Shown here in pieces: positions 57,076-64,000 of a DNA stretch of 64,000 bases. The first letter of the stretch is position 1; each line of letters opens with the position of its first letter. The DNA is from Burkholderia pseudomultivorans. Its GTDB lineage: Bacteria > Pseudomonadota > Gammaproteobacteria > Burkholderiales > Burkholderiaceae. The stretch covers positions 1,984,001 to 2,048,000 of the forward strand of contig NZ_CP013377.1 in the NCBI RefSeq assembly GCF_001718415.1, read 5' to 3'. The notes below the pieces were generated by a model that ran no database searches, had not been told where the DNA came from, and saw only the letters and a program-made list of their open reading frames with translations. The translations under genes and the position numbers were made by a program.

Positions 57076-58805
57076 CCGAACCTACCGAAAACCCCGCCCT
57101 TGTTGCCGCGCAGGATGCTCAAAGAAAGATCGATCAGGCCCTTGACGCAGGTCGCAGCTTTCGTCTTGAAGCCGGCGCAGGTGCAGGAAAGACGTACTCT
57201 CTGGTTGCCGCCCTGAAACGGCTAATCGCGAACCGTGGATCGACGTTGGTTCAGGCAGGACAAAAGGTCGCCTGTATAACCTATACCGAGGTCGCTCGAA
57301 ATGAGATTGCGCAGGAGATCGAAGATCATCCTGCGATTCTCGTCGATACTATTCATGGTTTCTCGTGGGCGTTCCTACGCCAATTTCAGAAGGCGTTGCG
57401 CGACCTCGTGACCGAAATGGAAGACAGACGCGAAAAGATCGAGCAAGGCGGGGGCGTAGGTTCAAAGGCCGTGGACTACGACCTAGGCTTCTTCGGTGTC
57501 GATGCTGATCGAATCACGCTCGGTCACGACGACATTCCAGAAATGATGGCGACACTTCTGCAACGCGAAAAGTTTCGCCGCGTGCTAACTCAGCAGTTTC
57601 CCATCATCTTCATCGATGAGTACCAGGATACGCACCGACAGTTTATGGAGGCGATGACTGAACATTTCTTGAAACCCGGTGCTGGTCCGCTAATAGGTCT
57701 TTTTGGCGATCATTGGCAGACCATCTATCGCAGCGAATACGAGCTCGCTGAGTACCCGATTGAAGGAATTGGCAAAGGTTCCAATTTTCGCTCTGTACCG
57801 GTCATCGTGGATGTACTCAACAAACTTCGCCCCGAACTGACACAAGCCGTATGCGATCCCAATGCGCTTGGTGAGGCAAGATTTTTTCACGCTAATGCCT
57901 ATAGAGGGCAGCGAACCAATGATAGAAACTCGAAGGGCGACCTACCTCCCGAACTAGCGCGAAGCACCCGAGAACGGCTGATGGAGCAACTCCAAGCTGA
58001 GGGTTGGGAACTTAGCAAGACCAAGGTACTCATGCTCACCCACAATGTTCTCGCCGCAGAGCAGGGATACCCGACCATCGCCGAAATATTCAGCGGCAGG
58101 ACCGACTTGTTTGCAAGGAAGGAAGATCCCGCAATCAAGTTCTTTGCTGAGACAGTTGAACCTATGTGTGCGGCCTACAGCACCTCTCGCTATGGTGACA
58201 TGTTTAGGGCGTTTGGCTCTGGTCCCGCCATTATGAAGCACCAAGACAAAGCCTCCTGGCGTGGCGATATGGACGCCCTTCAAAAGCTGCGCACCGAAGG
58301 AACGGTCGGGCAAGTCATTGACCATCTGAAAAAGACGAGGCGCCCGCCGCCACCGGACCGCCTTTTGCGGCGCGATGATGAGCTTAGAGCGTTCAATGGC
58401 CAATCCATACCTGATGATGCCACTGCGCTTCAGCGCTACAGCAAACTCCGAAATGTTCGTTACGCCGAGATGGTCGAACTGGTGAAGTTTGTCGAAAAGC
58501 AGACGCCCTTTGCCACGCAACATAGCGTCAAGGGAGCCGAGTTTGAGAACGTTCTTGTAGTGCTCGGCGGCGGCTGGAATCACTACAACTGGCCACAACT
58601 ACTAGAGCTTCTTGAAACGGGAGCGCTAAATGCAAAAAACACAAAAGGGTTCTATCGGGCGCGTAACCTCTTCTATGTCTCCATTTCGCGGCCCATGACG
58701 CGACTTGCGGTTCTCGCCACACAGACCTTGTCGGATACAGCTCTAACTGCCGTAGGACGGCTTTTTGGAAATGGTAACGTGATGGAACTTGCCATTCCGA
58801 CGTAA
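57072..58805 (+). CDS. gajB: Gabija GajB-like UvrD/PcrA/Rep-family helicase
   Basis: A 577-residue superfamily 1 helicase-like protein. Walker A is LEAGAGAGKTYSL (residues 33-45), Walker B is IIFIDEYQD (Asp 182-Glu 183), motif III/IV regions follow (FGDHWQTIY) and motif V/VI are in TQHSVKGAEFENVLVVLG and NLFYVSISRPMTRLAVL. In Gabija GajB completes the complex with GajA and hydrolyses nucleotides or senses DNA ends. It is slightly larger than the Bacillus GajB (494). It overlaps gajA by 4 nt, so the two are co-translated. No third gene of a known defence system is attached. Confidence 0.85.
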   Translation: MTEPTENPALVAAQDAQRKIDQALDAGRSFRLEAGAGAGKTYSLVAALKRLIANRGSTLVQAGQKVACITYTEVARNEIAQEIEDHPAILVDTIHGFSWAFLRQFQKALRDLVTEMEDRREKIEQGGGVGSKAVDYDLGFFGVDADRITLGHDDIPEMMATLLQREKFRRVLTQQFPIIFIDEYQDTHRQFMEAMTEHFLKPGAGPLIGLFGDHWQTIYRSEYELAEYPIEGIGKGSNFRSVPVIVDVLNKLRPELTQAVCDPNALGEARFFHANAYRGQRTNDRNSKGDLPPELARSTRERLMEQLQAEGWELSKTKVLMLTHNVLAAEQGYPTIAEIFSGRTDLFARKEDPAIKFFAETVEPMCAAYSTSRYGDMFRAFGSGPAIMKHQDKASWRGDMDALQKLRTEGTVGQVIDHLKKTRRPPPPDRLLRRDDELRAFNGQSIPDDATALQRYSKLRNVRYAEMVELVKFVEKQTPFATQHSVKGAEFENVLVVLGGGWNHYNWPQLLELLETGALNAKNTKGFYRARNLFYVSISRPMTRLAVLATQTLSDTALTAVGRLFGNGNVMELAIPT

Positions 58806-58899
58806 AACTGCCCGGTTGCAGGTTCCGAGCAAGCGCCCCGGTTGACGCGTGTTGGTCCATCGCCCTCGGCCGCAGCAGGCAACGGCGGCACGACGCGTC

Positions 58900-59531
58900 T
58901 GGCCGTACGATTTCGTATTCGAGGCGTGGGTCATCGTATCGTGCCGGGTTGCAGCCTACGCGATGACCCAGCACCGTCTCTGCGTCAGAATCGCCTTGAT
59001 GCGACCGCGCACCCGGCGCGCAGTCTCCGCCTTCTTCGTCCAGATCGGCTGAAGGATTCGCATGATCATCGCGGTGTTAATGTCACGCACCCGGACGTCA
59101 CCGATCACCGGATACGCTTAAGTCTTGAGCGTGTTCCCCCACTGTTGGGCATGCTTGCGATTTCGCCACTGAGTTTCGTGCGCGCAGATAAACGCTTCAG
59201 TTGCTTCACGAAACGTCACGTTGGAGGCCGGCGATATGTCGAGCAGTTGCCTTCGCTACTGCTCACGTCGCGCAAGGATGGGATCGATCAGGTCCCTGAC
59301 CATGTCACGGTACCCGGCGGCCAGCTTACGCGCCTCACCCAAAGAGACTCGCGAGAGCGGACCAAGCCCCATCTCCCGAATGCGACCGTTCAGTTTGAAC
59401 TGAAACACCCATGAACGCGCACCACTGTCCGCGATCTGCATGTAGAGGCCACCGCCATCCGCGTAATGACCCGGCATCACTTCTTTCGCGACCCGCAGCG
59501 CGCTGAGTCGATGCAGTTGCCTTCCCGCCAT
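58900..59531 (-). pseudogene. Decayed P4-type tyrosine integrase
   Basis: The N-terminal DUF4102 domain is intact (YADGGGLYMQIADSGARSW; MGLGPLSRVSLGEARKLA), with GGGAGG before the ATG at 59531. An in-frame TAG stop lies at 59256-59258. The same frame continues as the core-binding domain (ATEAFICAHETQWRNRKHAQ), meets a TAA (59118-59120) in place of the Tyr in TLKT-Y-AYPVIG, and ends at RVRGRIKAIL. After that a frame slip gives GHRVGCNPARYDD, and the catalytic Arg/His/Tyr domain is absent. The gene once integrated the island at tRNA-Sec. The left limit is approximate. Confidence 0.85.
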
Positions 59532-59695
59532 GTTGCCCTCCCTACCCACAAACCCACATCGCTACCCATACTTGGTGAGGAAATTGTGCGGGACGTCAAC
59601 GGTAGTCGCAAGCACGTCGTTACCCACAAACCGCTTTAAATCAGCGATCTAGAGGACATCAACGGAAGAGATCGGAATAGCCCGGAAGGGCCGTG

Positions 59696-59711
59696 TGGCG
59701 GAAGGCAGCCG
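59696..59711. repeat. attL within the 3' end of tRNA-Sec
   Basis: TGGCGGAAGGCAGCCG comprises the complement of the CCA end, discriminator and acceptor 3' strand of tRNA-Sec. It is repeated at 54474-54489 and thus restores the tRNA after integration. Confidence 0.8.
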
Positions 59712-59791
59712 GAGTCGAACCGACCCGGGAGTGTCTGACACCCCCAACCGGGTTTGAAGCCCGGCCGTACCACCGGATACGAATGCCTTCC
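59696..59791 (-). tRNA. selC: tRNA-Sec (anticodon UCA)
   Basis: A 96-nt selenocysteine tRNA gene. The acceptor pairs GGAAGGCA with TGCCTTCC (8 bp, as expected for bacterial tRNA-Sec), followed by G73 and an encoded CCA. The anticodon arm is CCGGG-CT-TCA-AA-CCCGG (anticodon at 59755-59757), the extra arm is long, and the T-loop GTTCGACTC is standard. It lies next to selB, its dedicated elongation factor gene, but a Tn7-like element now separates them. All structural features look intact, so the tRNA itself is probably functional if still transcribed. Confidence 0.95.
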
Positions 59792-59800
59792 TCGAGGAAA

Positions 59801-59805
59801 CCTAC
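59801..59805. repeat. Target-site duplication CCTAC, left
   Basis: Five bases directly outside the left TGTGCCG terminus; identical to 63192-63196. Confidence 0.8.
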
Positions 59806-59816
59806 TGTGCCGGAAA

Positions 59817-59877
59817 CCATAACTTGGCCACTTGGCCAAGTTATGGTTTATTGCCCGATGGGCCACATTATGCTTTA
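59817..59877. repeat. Three iterated sites at the left end of the Tn7-like element
   Basis: Sites at 59817-59830 (pointing outward) and 59833-59846 form a perfect 14-bp inverted repeat around CT. A third, 59860-59877 (GGGCCACATTATGCTTTA), points the same way as the second. They match the sites at the other end. Likely transposase-binding sites; the inward orientation of two copies is odd. Confidence 0.7.
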
Positions 59878-59934
59878 CCAAAAATCGGTGGTAGTTTAGA
59901 GGATTTTTCGCAAGAAGCCCACGGCGATGGGCGC

Positions 59935-59963
59935 AAAAAAACCGGCCAGCAGCCGGTTTTTTT
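59935..59963. terminator. Bidirectional intrinsic terminator after tniQ
   Basis: CCGGC and GCCGG form a stem with a 5-nt loop, flanked by A7 and T7 tracts, so it works in both directions. It sits 37 bp after the tniQ stop and would also stop transcription that enters toward tRNA-Sec. Confidence 0.8.
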
Positions 59964-60878
59964 ATTTCTGTCCCTTGTTGGAGCAACCCAGCAGTCGTCC
60001 TACATCATCTCGTCCCTGAACTCTTGCAGCAGATAGATTGCCCCTTGAACCCGGCTGAACTCCTCCGGCGTCAGGCGCGTCTTCAACGACCGCAGATTCA
60101 CCGCCTGGCCGTCCGCCACCATGCCCCGGCATGCTGCCTCGACGACAGTTCGTGCCTGCTCCAGATTCTGTTCGCCACGGCGTTTCATGTACGACTTCCA
60201 CCGTTCGCTCAGTATACGGGCTTCGCGATTGAGGTTCCTGTACAGCGCATGCGAACTGATGCCGAGTCGGCGGGCGGCTTCTGCCACGCTGACAGGCGTG
60301 GGCAACCGGCTCATTGCTACCATTTCCTTTCGGACCTGCTCCCAATCCAGAGTACGTGGGGCCCGCCGAGGCCCGTCATCGGGAAACAGCAGCGCCAACT
60401 GGTACACCCTAGATGACGAAGGTGTCCAGCCAGACATGTCACCGGTGAGCAATTTCGGGAGCGATAGCCCTGTTTGCGATGCGATGCGCAGATGGGCTGA
60501 CAATCCTGGGCTGCCGCCGCTTTTCATCCAGTGATGCACCGTCGCCGGATTCAGCCCAATTCGACGGGAGAAGATGGCGCTCTTACCATTGTCGAGACGG
60601 GTAATCAGCTCCTGGATGGTTGCGCGCATAGCCGCTTGCACCGGAGTGCTAGCCAGCGTCGACTGGGCAGCCAACATGGAGCCCACCTGACTCGATTTCC
60701 ACAACGCTTCGGGTGTCGCCTCAACGCGCTCCCCATCTACGCCCAGGAATCCGCCGCAATGACTGCACCAACCCGGCACGACGTAAGCGGATTTCCGCCG
60801 TCCTTCCGTGCGACCGCAATCGGGGCAGACCTTTACGAGTTCGCGCCTGGAGTTGACCCTGTAATCCCGGACACAGCG

Positions 60879-61766
60879 TCACACTAAGGTTGCTGAATCC
60901 ATTGAGCGCCGGAACTCGCGAGGCGAGCGGTACTTCAGCGCGCTATGGGGATGCTTCTCGTTGTAATGCTCGAACGCGATGGCCAAGTTGCGTGCAGCAG
61001 TCGCTGCGTCCGGCTTTGGCATGAAGGCAACGTAGTCGCGCTTCATTGTCTTCACGAAGCTCTCGGCCATCCCGTTACTTTGCGGGCTGCACACCGGCGT
61101 GGTCAATGGCTTCAGGCCGATGGCCGCTGCAAACCGGCGCGTATCATCGGCCGTATAGCCCGAACCGTTGTCACTCAGCCACTCGATTTCGGACGGTGTA
61201 TGCAGCTCGTTGCCAAACCGATTTTCCACTGCGGCCAGCATGACGTCGCGCACGATGTCGCCGCTGTGACCTGCCGTCGTAGCCGCCCAGCTCATCGCTT
61301 CGCGGTCGCAGCAGTCAAGCGCGAATGTCACTCGAAGCGGCTCGCCGTTGTCGCAGCGGAACTCGAAGCCGTCCGAGCACCATCGCTGATTGCTGCGGGC
61401 TACGGCCACCTTGCCATCGTGCCGACGTTGCGGCCGAGGCGGTGCTGGACGCCGTTGCATCAGCAGACCGTGAGTGCGCATGATGCGATAGATGCGCTTC
61501 GCATTGAACGGCACCTGTCCGGCAGCAATGCGTTCATTGCGCAGCGAGCCCCACACCCGGCGATAGCCATAGCTGGGCAAATCGCCGACGACTCGGCGGA
61601 TTTCCTCGACCACGCTCGCATCGTCCGTCTGCCGCGATTGACGGCCATCGCGCCACGTCGCCGGACGCGACAGTCGTGCCGATACGTTCGAGCGCGACAC
61701 GCCGAGAACTTCACAAACCAGTTTCACTGGTCGTCCTCCGGCAGCGAGGGCGAGTGCGCTATCCAT
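60879..61766 (-). CDS. IS3-family transposase OrfB (DDE)
   Basis: A 295-residue catalytic subunit. The DDE residues lie in [19 protein letters not shown] and [16 protein letters not shown], preceded by the HTH_21 segment ([18 protein letters not shown]). The C terminus [19 protein letters not shown] is typical. It is probably made as a fusion with OrfA by slipping on AAAAAAA just at its ATG. The stop lies within the IS inverted repeat. IS2/IS401-like group. Confidence 0.88.
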   Translation of the reverse strand: MDSALALAAGGRPVKLVCEVLGVSRSNVSARLSRPATWRDGRQSRQTDDASVVEEIRRVVGDLPSYGYRRVWGSLRNERIAAGQVPFNAKRIYRIMRTHGLLMQRRPAPPRPQRRHDGKVAVARSNQRWCSDGFEFRCDNGEPLRVTFALDCCDREAMSWAATTAGHSGDIVRDVMLAAVENRFGNELHTPSEIEWLSDNGSGYTADDTRRFAAAIGLKPLTTPVCSPQSNGMAESFVKTMKRDYVAFMPKPDAATAARNLAIAFEHYNEKHPHSALKYRSPREFRRSMDSATLV

Positions 61767-62119
61767 TTTTTTGCTCGGCCATACTCGACTGCTTCGCGGA
61801 GAATCTCGTTCTCCATGGTCTTCTTGCCGAGCATCCGCTGCAGCTCACGAATCTGCTTGAGGGCATCGGCCAGCTCTGATGCAGGGACCACTTCCTCTCC
61901 AGCCTTGACCGCCGACAGACTCCCGTCCTGGTACAGCTTGCGCCAGTGGAACAGCTGGTTCGGGTTCACGCCGTGCTGGCGCGCAACCATCGAAACCGAC
62001 TTCCCCGGTTCGAAACTCTCGCGAACCATCGCCAGCTTCTGCTCCGCCGTCCAGCGCCGCCGACGCTCCGGGCCCGTCAACACTTCCATCACTTCCTGCC
62101 TGGTGTTAGTCAAAAACAC
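61724..62119 (-). CDS. IS3-family transposase OrfA (helix-turn-helix)
   Basis: A 131-residue DNA-binding subunit: [49 protein letters not shown] is the IS3 helix-turn-helix, followed by a leucine-zipper region ([33 protein letters not shown]). It overlaps OrfB by 43 nt; ribosomes shift -1 at the A7 run to make OrfAB. Confidence 0.88.
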   Translation of the reverse strand: MFLTNTRQEVMEVLTGPERRRRWTAEQKLAMVRESFEPGKSVSMVARQHGVNPNQLFHWRKLYQDGSLSAVKAGEEVVPASELADALKQIRELQRMLGKKTMENEILREAVEYGRAKKWIAHSPSLPEDDQ

Positions 62120-62412
62120 AGTCTTATGCCTACCCGCTAGTTTAAGTGAGAGGCTATGTCCGGTGTTTCAAGGGGCTGCTCCAGCGCCTATGGTCAGGAC
62201 ACGCCATCATATCGTTAACCGTCCACGCCAGGCGGAAGTACGGCGACCGCCCCTCGGCTTTGTCCTGTGCGAAACACTCCGGGCACCAGCGCAACGACCG
62301 GTTCGTCAAACCAAGCTGGGAGACAACATCTCGCCACGGCAGCAGCGTCAGATTATCCAGGCGCCCGACACCGGTCATCGCCGAAAGCGCCGCCGACCAG
62401 TTGTTTGCCGCC

Positions 62413-62832
62413 TCACCCATGCCGCAGATATTCGCCAGGCTCCAATCGTCGCGCCCCGAAATCTCCCAGCCCATCGTCGACGCCACCTTGCGCGACAGGG
62501 CCGCCAGCGAAACGGTGTGCGACACGGCCAGTCGGCACAGATAGCTCAGCAGACTCTCCACTGAGGGCGTACCCAGTCCAATGGGTTCCAGCGCATGCAA
62601 CTCCGACCGAGGATTCATCGCGGTAGATTAGTTCGTAGATGCGGCCAGTCTGCGTCGTGCCTTGTCGAGCAACAGGGTCAAACGTCACTATCGGGGAGCT
62701 GACGCGCCCCGACTGGTCGAACATATCAATGCCAACAAAATACCGGCTTCCGTCAGCCAGCTCAAAAATGCGCCATCGCGATAGCGGAATTTTTGGCAAT
62801 TCCGAAACTGAGCCTGGTTTCCAGATGGGCAT
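62413..62832 (-). CDS. Small hypothetical protein upstream of tniQ
   Basis: A frame of up to 139 residues starting MPIWKPGSVSELPKIPLSRW with AGGAG ~6 nt before the ATG. The first ~70 residues (YFVGIDMFDQSGRVSSPIVT, then GRIYELIYRDESS) look like a real folded protein known as a hypothetical in plasmids and integrative elements; I do not recognise a function. The last ~205 nt overlap the start of tniQ (62618) in another frame, so the true end may be earlier and a stop may have been lost. The 62833-63058 stretch upstream has no recognised gene. Confidence 0.55.
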   Translation of the reverse strand: MPIWKPGSVSELPKIPLSRWRIFELADGSRYFVGIDMFDQSGRVSSPIVTFDPVARQGTTQTGRIYELIYRDESSVGVACAGTHWTGYALSGESAELSVPTGRVAHRFAGGPVAQGGVDDGLGDFGARRLEPGEYLRHG

Positions 62833-63058
62833 TGCAGTCTCCTAGCGCTGGAATGTCGTAAGGGCTCGGCGTCAACGGCAAGCTCCTCAAGGAGCTGCTG
62901 TCCCAATGGCCTCGCACGCGAACACTCTTCGAACATTGTCACAACAACCTCACTGTTTTCGCGAACCACACCGGGGTTCACGGCAACACCATGCTAACGG
63001 TGCCGAGCACGCTCAGCACGCAGCAAAAATGGGGCTGTTGCACAAGGAGATTTTCTTT

Positions 63059-63191
63059 TGGCCACGTAATGCTTTAATTCGTTACGTTGGGCCAAGTTAT
63101 TCTTTATCGGTCTGCCTTCCAGTAGCAAAAAGGCTTAGAGATGTGGCCACGTTATGTTTTATTTCTCGGCCACTTTATGCTTAACGGCACA
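63059..63191. repeat. Four iterated sites and terminus at the right end of the Tn7-like element
   Basis: Copies at 63059-63076, 63088-63106, 63144-63161 and 63167-63184 (consensus TGGCCACRTTATGYTTTA) all point toward the end CGGCACA at 63185-63191. Four sites ending at the terminus near selB is the layout of Tn7R. Confidence 0.75.
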
Positions 63192-63196
63192 CCTAC
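63192..63196. repeat. Target-site duplication CCTAC, right
   Basis: Five bases directly outside the right CGGCACA terminus; identical to 59801-59805. Confidence 0.8.
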
Positions 63197-63212
63197 AAAG
63201 AACAACAAGCGC

Positions 63213-64000
63213 CTACGCCCGACTACCAATCCAACCGCTGTCAGGCCGCAGGAAGTGAAGATCGCGGTGGAAGCGAGTATACCCAACCCGGTCGAAGAAC
63301 TCGAGAATCTGGATCGCGCGCTTGCGCCCAAGCCCCGTCGCATCGCGAAACGTCGCGGCATCGAGCGCAGCGCCGCGCGACTGCACGAGATGCGCGACCA
63401 GCTCGGCCAGTTCGCGCACCACGTCCGCGTGATAGAACAGGTCGCGCACGACCTGATGCACGTCGCCGCGCCGCGCGAGCTTGCGCAACAGCGTGCGCAC
63501 CGTCTCCTCCGCCACGCCCGTGTCGCGCGCCAGATCGCGCACCCAGGGCGGATCGAAGCGCCCGGCCTGCAGCAGCGGCAGCAGTTGCTGCGCCACGGCC
63601 TCCTCGCGCGCATCGAGACTCACCGCATGCGACGGCAAATGCAGCCACGGCCCGCTGCGCGCGACCTGTCCGCCATCGACCAGCGCATCGACGAGCGCGC
63701 GCCACAGCGCATCGCCAATGAGCGGCGCGGCCATGCGCCGCAGACGCGCAGCGTCGAGCCCCTGCTCGTCCGGCATCCGCTCGTGATACGTGCGCAGTAC
63801 CTCGATCGCGCGCGCCTGCAACGCAAGCCAATGCGCGCGCGAAAACACCGCGCCGTCGTTCGACGCGGCATCGCGCTGGCCGATCGCCAGCGCATCGTCG
63901 GGTAACGTCAAGGCATCCGGCGCGAAACCGGTCAGATGCGTCAGCGTCGCACGTGCGATACCGAGCGGCGCCTGCGCGAGTAGCGCATCGAGCCGCCCTT
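63213..64000 (-). CDS. selB: Selenocysteine-specific translation elongation factor, C-terminal part
   Basis: The C-terminal ~260 residues of SelB; the gene continues beyond the right edge. The tandem winged-helix domains that read the SECIS hairpin are visible (RLRRMAAPLIGDALWRALVDALVDGG; WVRDLARDTGVAEETVRTLLRKLARRGDVHQVVRDLFYH), and the end is ILEFFDRVGYTRFHRDLHFLRPDSGW. SelB delivers Sec-tRNA to UGA codons of, for example, formate dehydrogenases. It was probably followed within ~30 bp by selC before the Tn7-like insertion. The insertion is 22 bp after its stop, so the protein is intact. Confidence 0.93.
   Translation of the reverse strand, partial: GRLDALLAQAPLGIARATLTHLTGFAPDALTLPDDALAIGQRDAASNDGAVFSRAHWLALQARAIEVLRTYHERMPDEQGLDAARLRRMAAPLIGDALWRALVDALVDGGQVARSGPWLHLPSHAVSLDAREEAVAQQLLPLLQAGRFDPPWVRDLARDTGVAEETVRTLLRKLARRGDVHQVVRDLFYHADVVRELAELVAHLVQSRGAALDAATFRDATGLGRKRAIQILEFFDRVGYTRFHRDLHFLRPDSGWIGSRA

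Larger units (their letters stand above)
54474..59711. mobile_element. Gabija defence island integrated at the tRNA-Sec 3' end
   Basis: A ~5.2-kb segment bounded by the 16-bp direct repeat of the tRNA-Sec 3' end. It contains an OLD-type nuclease gene, a UvrD-like helicase gene and, next to the tRNA, the remains of a P4-type integrase reading away from the tRNA. Its base composition and codon use are less GC-rich than the flanks. selC is a known integration site for P4-type integrases (phage phiR73, LEE). The integrase is broken, so the island is now fixed. Confidence 0.82.
60871..62159. mobile_element. IS3-family (IS2 group) insertion sequence
   Basis: A 1289-bp insertion inside tniQ bounded by CCGG (60867-60870 and 62160-62163). 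The ends are imperfect inverted repeats (ACACAGCGTCACACT versus ACATAGCCTCTCACT). It encodes orfA and orfB with an A7 slip site at 61766-61772 for programmed -1 frameshifting. All parts look intact. Four-base duplication within the 3-5 range of IS3 elements. Confidence 0.85.
60000..62618 (-). pseudogene. tniQ: tniQ interrupted by an IS3-family element
   Basis: TniQ/TnsD-type target-selection protein in two pieces. Residues 1-153 (62618-62160) hold the TniQ N terminus (TPSVESLLSYLCRLA) and CPECF, CPDH zinc motifs. The rest (60866-60000) starts DYRVNSRRELVKVCPDCGR, includes WCSHCGG and ends in a helix-turn-helix region (VSVAEAARRLGISSHALYRNL). Deleting the IS and one CCGG copy rejoins KHR-DYR in frame and gives ~441 residues, close to TnsD (508). 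In Tn7 TnsD/TniQ binds a conserved att sequence and recruits TnsC. Now inactive unless the IS excises. Confidence 0.85.
59806..63191. mobile_element. Tn7-like element with TniQ, between selB and tRNA-Sec
   Basis: A 3386-bp element. Both ends start TGTGCCG (with further matches CATAA and TGGCC), and it is flanked by the 5-bp direct repeat CCTAC (59801-59805 and 63192-63196), the duplication made by Tn7-type DDE transposases. Seven copies of an ~18-bp repeat (consensus TGGCCACRTTATGYTTTA) sit at the ends: three at 59817-59877 and four at 63059-63184, as for TnsB sites in Tn7 (three left, four right). Inside are a small gene, tniQ (broken by an IS3 element) and no TnsA, TnsB or TnsC genes. The four-site end lies 22 bp after the selB stop, and the other end 14 bp from the tRNA. 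Confidence 0.82.

Noticed and set aside
58528..58974. Minus-strand open frame overlapping the end of gajB
   Set aside because: Only its first ~15 codons (GHRVGCNPARYDD) resemble integrase remnant; the rest is antisense to gajB.
59696..59791. tRNA-Sec as a pseudogene damaged by the insertions
   Set aside because: All arms pair, and the anticodon, G73 and CCA are intact; only its upstream region is altered.
59817..63184. CRISPR array from the repeated ~18-bp sequences
   Set aside because: Copies are degenerate, irregularly spaced, partly inverted and at the ends of a transposon; no cas genes.
59806..63191. Tn5053/Tn402 (TniABQR) or Tn552 origin of the element
   Set aside because: Possible, since these also give TGT ends and 5-bp duplications. 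However, the multi-site ends (3+4), placement after a conserved gene and zinc-finger/HTH TniQ fit Tn7-like elements better; kept as alternative.

Overview
The window is high-GC DNA with the gene content and codon use of Burkholderia, probably the B. cepacia complex. Indicators are mmsAB, a complete aerobic nicotinate pathway, tandem sulfonate-uptake genes and many LysR regulators. That assignment is inferred from families and composition; no database was searched.

Nucleotides 1-2300 hold the end of valine catabolism (mmsA 3' part, mmsB) and a small lipoprotein. Nucleotides 2500-15335 are a nic (nicotinic acid) catabolic locus: two leftward units (nicB cytochrome part-nicA, then nicC), the rightward nicE-nicD-nicX-nicF-nicB(Mo) row, and divergent nicR (MarR) and nicT (MFS). 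NicB is split here into a molybdopterin protein and a cytochrome c protein that keeps a damaged remnant of the Mo domain. Three promoters (nicC, nicE, nicT) carry the same GTACACACT element over the -10 box, the likely NicR operator.

Nucleotides 15.7-53 kb are ordinary accessory metabolism: a DUF4397 lipoprotein, an NCS1 transporter with an Asp/Glu-racemase-family enzyme and LysR, a DHA2 efflux pump, an aliphatic-sulfonate ABC system (three binding proteins, two permeases, one ATPase) with two TauD-type dioxygenases, an orphan peptide-type binding protein, and DUF427 and glycolipid-binding proteins. Then come several LysR genes and a tightly overlapping seven-gene polyol/glycerol-phosphate operon (MFS, FGGY kinase, GlpD, FAD oxidase, GlpP-like, ABM, Fe-dependent alcohol dehydrogenase), short-chain dehydrogenases, an NCS2 purine permease, and a GST/TetR divergent pair with a perfect operator.

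Nucleotides 54.4-64 kb form a mobile-element cluster around the selenocysteine tRNA gene (59696-59791, minus strand) and selB. On the 3' side of the tRNA a 5.2-kb island carries a Gabija-type defence pair (GajA OLD-TOPRIM nuclease and GajB UvrD-like helicase) and a decayed P4-type integrase. It is bounded by a 16-bp repeat of the tRNA 3' end. On the 5' side a 3.4-kb Tn7-like element with TGTGCCG termini, a 5-bp CCTAC target duplication and seven iterated end repeats sits 22 bp after the selB stop codon. It separates selB from tRNA-Sec, which were originally about 30 bp apart. Its only recognisable transposition gene is tniQ, which is itself interrupted by an IS3-family element; removing the IS and one CCGG copy restores the frame exactly. 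The Tn7-like element is the most novel item: its geometry suggests a TniQ that recognises the 3' end of selB, as TnsD recognises glmS.
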